Source of the DNA: DATBLE01 sp046732255 | GTDB taxonomy: Bacteria; Actinomycetota; Thermoleophilia; Gaiellales; Gaiellaceae | Direction of reading: 5' to 3' | Length of the DNA: 58,748 nucleotides | Assembly (NCBI GenBank): GCA_046732255.1 | Contig: JBKPMR010000071.1 | Location: forward strand, 1-58,748 | Part shown: one piece after another, positions 55,840 through 58,748 of the stretch | How the letters are laid out: each line of letters begins with the position of its first letter | Position numbering within the stretch: position 1 is the stretch's first letter | Position numbers and translations under genes: made by a program | The notes under the pieces: model-generated | Seen by the model: only the letters and a program-made list of their open reading frames with translations | The model's database searches: none | Told to the model about the DNA's origin: nothing

Positions 55840-57003
55840 TCACCCTATTCTGACGACGCACTCCTCCGCGAGCGCCGCGATCTCGCCGTCGGAGTAGCCG
55901 GCCTCGGAGAGCACCGCCGCCGTGTGAGCGCCCAGCGGCGGCGGCGGCGAGCGGTACTCGGGGCGCTCGCCGTCGGCGGAGAACGCCGGGCCGAGGGTCG
56001 TGTACGGGCCGGTGCGCCGGAGGATGCCGACCGCGTCGAGCTGTGGATCGGCGGCGACCTCGGCGATGTCCTGAACCGGGGCCGCCGGGACGCCGGCGGC
56101 CGCGAGCCGCTCCAGCCAGACGGCACGGGTCTCGTCGCGGAGGCGCCCCTCGAGTGCCGCGACGAGCTCCGCCCGGTTCGTCACGCGGTCGGGATTCGTG
56201 CGGAACCGCGGGTCGTCGGCGAGCTCGGGCAGGCCGATCGTCTGGACGAGCCGGCGGAAGAGCCGGTCGTTCGCGGCGGTGATCATCAGTCCGCCGTCGG
56301 CGGCCGCGAACACCTGGTAGGGCGCGATCGCATGGAAGGCAGTGCCCTGCGGCGTCGGGACGGCGCCGGTCTCGAGATGCCCGATCAGGTGGTACGACAC
56401 GAACGCGAGGGCCGTCTCCCAGAGCGAGACGTCGAGCGTGTGCCCGCCGCCTGCGTGCAGGGCGGCGAGGATCGCGAAGGCGGCGTACATGCCCGTGGCG
56501 TGGTCGATCAGGGACACGCCGACACGGACGCCGGTTCCGCCGGGCTCGCCGGTGACGCTGATCAGTCCGCCGGCGGCCTGCAGCAGCGGGTCGTAGCCGG
56601 GCAGCGACCGCTTCGGGCCGACCCGACCGTACGACGAGATCGTGCAGTGGACGAGCTCCGGCTTGCGCGCCCGCAGCGCGTCGGCATCCAGGCCGAGCTC
56701 GTCCGCCAGGCCCGGCCGCAGGCTCTGGACGAAGACGTCGGCGCGGTCGACCAGCCGAAGGAGGACGTCGCCGCCGCGGCGCAGGTCGAGCGCGACCGAC
56801 CGCTTCCCCGAGTTGACGGCGACGAAGAGCGTGCCGAGGTCACCCGCGAACGGCGGGCCCCAGGAGCGTGCCTCGTCGCCGCTCGGCGGCTCGACCTTGA
56901 TCACGTCCGCGCCCAGCGCGCCGAGCAACTGCGTGCAGGTCGGCCCCGCGTACGAGGTGGTGACGTCGACGACGCGGACGCCGTCGAGCGGCGCGAAGCT
57001 CAT
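55840..57003 (-). CDS. Class III (CaiB/BaiF) CoA-transferase
   Basis: 387-residue family III CoA-transferase. Start FAPLDGVRVVDVTTSYAGPTCTQLLGALGADVIKVEPPSGDEARSWGPP is diagnostic. RRSVALDLR-type block is GKRSVALDLRRGGDVLLRLVDRADVFVQSLRPG; the catalytic Asp is likely that of VSLIDHATGMYAAFAILAAL. C-terminal block VPAAPVQDIAEVAADPQLDAVGI. ATG 57003 overlaps the stop of the upstream cyclase gene (TGATG). Substrate acid is unknown. Confidence 0.9.
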   Translation of the reverse strand: MSFAPLDGVRVVDVTTSYAGPTCTQLLGALGADVIKVEPPSGDEARSWGPPFAGDLGTLFVAVNSGKRSVALDLRRGGDVLLRLVDRADVFVQSLRPGLADELGLDADALRARKPELVHCTISSYGRVGPKRSLPGYDPLLQAAGGLISVTGEPGGTGVRVGVSLIDHATGMYAAFAILAALHAGGGHTLDVSLWETALAFVSYHLIGHLETGAVPTPQGTAFHAIAPYQVFAAADGGLMITAANDRLFRRLVQTIGLPELADDPRFRTNPDRVTNRAELVAALEGRLRDETRAVWLERLAAAGVPAAPVQDIAEVAADPQLDAVGILRRTGPYTTLGPAFSADGERPEYRSPPPPLGAHTAAVLSEAGYSDGEIAALAEECVVRIG

Positions 57004-57755
57004 CAGAAGAAGACGGCCTTGATCAGGAAACCGATCCCGACGAGGATGCCGAGGACGACGACCAGGGTGGTCAGGCCGAGGGCGGTCAGGCCGGCGAGCT
57101 TCCCGGTCGGCGGCTTGCCGCCTGCGAACACGGCCTCGAGCTGCGCCTCGACGATGCTCTCGACGTGCTTGTTGATCCGGTCGCCGAAGTCGGACTTCGA
57201 GGCCTCGGTGCGCAGCAACGGGAAATACGTCGGCGAGCCGTCGAAGTCGAGCTGGAAGATGCGCTCGGTGGAGACGTCCTTGAGCTTCTGCTCGCCGAGG
57301 TCGCGCACCGACACCCCGGCAGGGAGGTCGGCGCCGATCAGCGCTCGCGTGGGCTCCGAGAGCAGCACCTGCCCACCGTGACCCGCGGAGCAGATCCGCG
57401 CCGCGCGAACGACGTCGAGCCCGATGTAGCCCTCGTCGCCGACCGCGGGCTCGCCGGTGTGGAGCCCCATCCGCACCCGCACCTGTGCGCCGCCCGGCCA
57501 CGTGTGGGCGGCGAGCGCGCGCTGGGCCGCGACCGCCGCGGAAACCGCGTCTCGCGCCCGCTGGAACGAGTAGAAGAAGGCGTCGCCCTGCGTGTCCACC
57601 TCGCGGCCGTCTGCCTCGGCGAAAGTCTCGCGCAGGATGCGGCGATGATCGCCGACGACGGTCGCGTAGTCGGAGCCGAGCTGCTGGAGCAGCTTGGTCG
57701 AGCCCTCGATGTCGGTGAACAGGAACGTGACCGTTCCGGTCGGGTAGGCGGACAC
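57003..57755 (-). CDS. Class III adenylate/guanylate cyclase-like protein with C-terminal membrane anchor
   Basis: 250-residue protein. Catalytic domain starts GTVTFLFTDIEGSTKLLQQLG (metal Asp), continues DTQGDAFFYSFQRARDAVSAAVAAQRALAAHTW and RMGLHTGEPAVGDEGYIGLDVVRAARICSAGHGGQVLLSE. In the last block the usual transition-state Asn (GxxVNxAAR) is Val (DVVRAAR), so activity is uncertain. The C-terminus AGLTALGLTTLVVVLGILVGIGFLIKAVFF is a membrane helix, making it tail-anchored with the domain in the cytoplasm. GTG 57755 is chosen; upstream frame is antisense. Confidence 0.82.
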   Translation of the reverse strand: MSAYPTGTVTFLFTDIEGSTKLLQQLGSDYATVVGDHRRILRETFAEADGREVDTQGDAFFYSFQRARDAVSAAVAAQRALAAHTWPGGAQVRVRMGLHTGEPAVGDEGYIGLDVVRAARICSAGHGGQVLLSEPTRALIGADLPAGVSVRDLGEQKLKDVSTERIFQLDFDGSPTYFPLLRTEASKSDFGDRINKHVESIVEAQLEAVFAGGKPPTGKLAGLTALGLTTLVVVLGILVGIGFLIKAVFF

Positions 57756-57775
57756 GGCGTGATTATCGTGGCGGA

Positions 57776-58748
57776 ATGAACCGGCTCGCTGCCGCGACCA
57801 GCCCGTATCTCCTCCAGCACGCGGACAACCCGGTCGACTGGTACGAGTGGGGTGAGGACGCACTCGCCCGGGCGCGCGACGAGCACAGGCCGATCCTGCT
57901 CTCGATCGGATACGCGGCGTGCCACTGGTGCCACGTGATGGCGCACGAGTCGTTCGAGGACGCCGAGACTGCGGCGCAGATGAACGAGCAGTTCGTGAAC
58001 GTGAAGGTCGACCGGGAGGAGCGCCCCGACCTCGATGCGATCTACATGGACGCGGTGGTGGCGATGACGGGCCAGGGCGGCTGGCCGATGACCGTGTTCC
58101 TGACGCCCGAGGGGGAGCCGTTCTTCGGCGGCACGTACTTCCCCCCGGCGCCTCGGCACGGGTTGCCGAGCTTCCGGCAGGTGCTCGACGCGGTCGCCGC
58201 TGCCTACCGGGAGCGGCCCGACGACATCCGCCGCTCCGCGGCCGAGCTGGTGGGCGCGGTTCGCTCCTCGAGCGAGACGTGGCCTTCCGGGGAGCCGCTG
58301 ACCGAGGGGATTCTCTCGGACGCGGCGGGCAACCTGCGACGGACGTTCGACCCGGAGCACGGAGGGTTCGGCGGCGCGCCGAAATTCCCACCGGCCTCGG
58401 CGCTCGAGCTCCTGCTTCGCCGCGGCGAGGTGGAGATGGTGACGGCGACGCTCGACGCGATGGCGGCGGGCGGCATGTACGACCTGGTCGGCGGCGGGTT
58501 CCACCGCTACTCGGTGGACGCCGACTGGCTCGTGCCGCACTTCGAGAAGATGCTCTACGACAACGCCCTCCTCGTTCCCGCCTACCTGCACGGCTGGGTC
58601 GTGACCGGCGAGGAGCGGTACCGCCGGGTCGTCGAGGAGACGTGCGACTACCTGCTGCGCGACCTTGCGCTGCCTGAGGGCGGCTTCGCTTCGTCCCAGG
58701 ACGCAGACACCGACGGCGTCGAGGGCATGACCTACACCTGGACCGAGG
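57776..58748 (+). CDS. Thioredoxin-domain protein, DUF255/YyaL family (3' truncated)
   Basis: First 324 residues of a long (usually about 650) protein that runs off the window. ATG 57776 starts NRLAAATSPYLLQHADNPVDWYEWGEDALARARDEHRPILLSIGYAACHWCHVMAHESFED, the DUF255 signature with the CHWCH thioredoxin-like motif (Cys about 46 and 49). Then GGWPMTVFLTPEGEPFFGGTYFPP and GGFGGAPKFPPASALELLL lead into the alpha/alpha-barrel second domain. Its function in bacteria is unsettled. It is divergent from the cyclase gene by 20 bases. Confidence 0.9.
   Translation, partial: MNRLAAATSPYLLQHADNPVDWYEWGEDALARARDEHRPILLSIGYAACHWCHVMAHESFEDAETAAQMNEQFVNVKVDREERPDLDAIYMDAVVAMTGQGGWPMTVFLTPEGEPFFGGTYFPPAPRHGLPSFRQVLDAVAAAYRERPDDIRRSAAELVGAVRSSSETWPSGEPLTEGILSDAAGNLRRTFDPEHGGFGGAPKFPPASALELLLRRGEVEMVTATLDAMAAGGMYDLVGGGFHRYSVDADWLVPHFEKMLYDNALLVPAYLHGWVVTGEERYRRVVEETCDYLLRDLALPEGGFASSQDADTDGVEGMTYTWTE

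Overview
This 58.7 kb window is high-GC DNA (about 70% G+C, frequent GTG/TTG starts, stop-start overlaps of the GTGA/ATGA type). It looks like an actinobacterial chromosome. A deep-branching lineage such as Thermoleophilia (Gaiellales or Solirubrobacterales) is my inference; no rRNA or other taxonomic marker is present. Supporting signs are the GlgE alpha-glucan/trehalose pathway, a mycothiol-type arsenate reductase, Streptomyces-like 11-bp PHO-box direct repeats and many standalone actinobacterial families. I see no tRNA, rRNA, CRISPR array, transposase, integrase or phage gene. Both ends cut genes: a LivM permease on the left and a DUF255 thioredoxin-domain protein on the right.

Layout. 1-4.6 kb: end of a branched-chain amino-acid type ABC operon (LivM, binding protein, LivG, LivF) plus a beta-propeller lipoprotein. 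4.6-8.0 kb: Tm-1-like/UPF0261 protein, PEP-hydrolase-family TIM barrel, cupin and a quinone-oxidoreductase-like dehydrogenase. 8.2-10.1 kb (minus): DUF6325, SHOCT, methyltransferase, nitroreductase. 10.2-15.3 kb: malate synthase A divergent from glycolate oxidase GlcDEF, a glycolate-to-malate module. 15.3-19.3 kb: a B3/4-domain protein, then arsenic genes (two ArsR, two ArsC, a MIP channel, ArsM). 19.3-22.0 kb: a CapA-like protein and PhoX.

22.1-36.6 kb is a dense phosphate region: pstB-phoU-DUF202-phoU (minus), pstC-pstA and pstS (plus), phoR-DUF47-PiT (minus) divergent from phoP-ppk (plus), ppx, a SixA-like phosphatase next to a NUDIX hydrolase (together resembling a split MutT1), and a second phoP paralogue followed by a GH5 glycosidase. 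Seven promoter regions carry PHO-box-like arrays of about 11-bp repeats with a TCACC core. They precede phoX, pstB/pstC, pstS, phoP-ppk, ppx, phoP2 and, unexpectedly, a PHP-domain phosphoesterase.

37.6-52.1 kb is alpha-glucan and trehalose metabolism: malQ (minus), glgE-treS-mak-glgB (plus), and treZ-glgX after a channel-like protein and an MFS transporter. TreS plus maltokinase make maltose 1-phosphate, GlgE polymerises it, GlgB branches, GlgX debranches, and TreZ would release trehalose; the usual partner TreY is not in the window. 52.1-58.7 kb: an NrtR-like NUDIX regulator divergent from a BMP nucleoside-binding lipoprotein, a secreted GH3 glycosidase, a class III CoA-transferase, a tail-anchored class III cyclase-like protein and the truncated thioredoxin-domain protein.

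Short perfect or near-perfect palindromes sit between convergent genes (8.1, 16.0 and 28.1 kb) and beside the second phoP (35.7 kb). They probably act as bidirectional terminators or belong to a dispersed repeat family. No intergenic stretch exceeds 300 bases; the longest (27862-28120 and 35670-35931) hold hairpins, palindromes and a PHO box.
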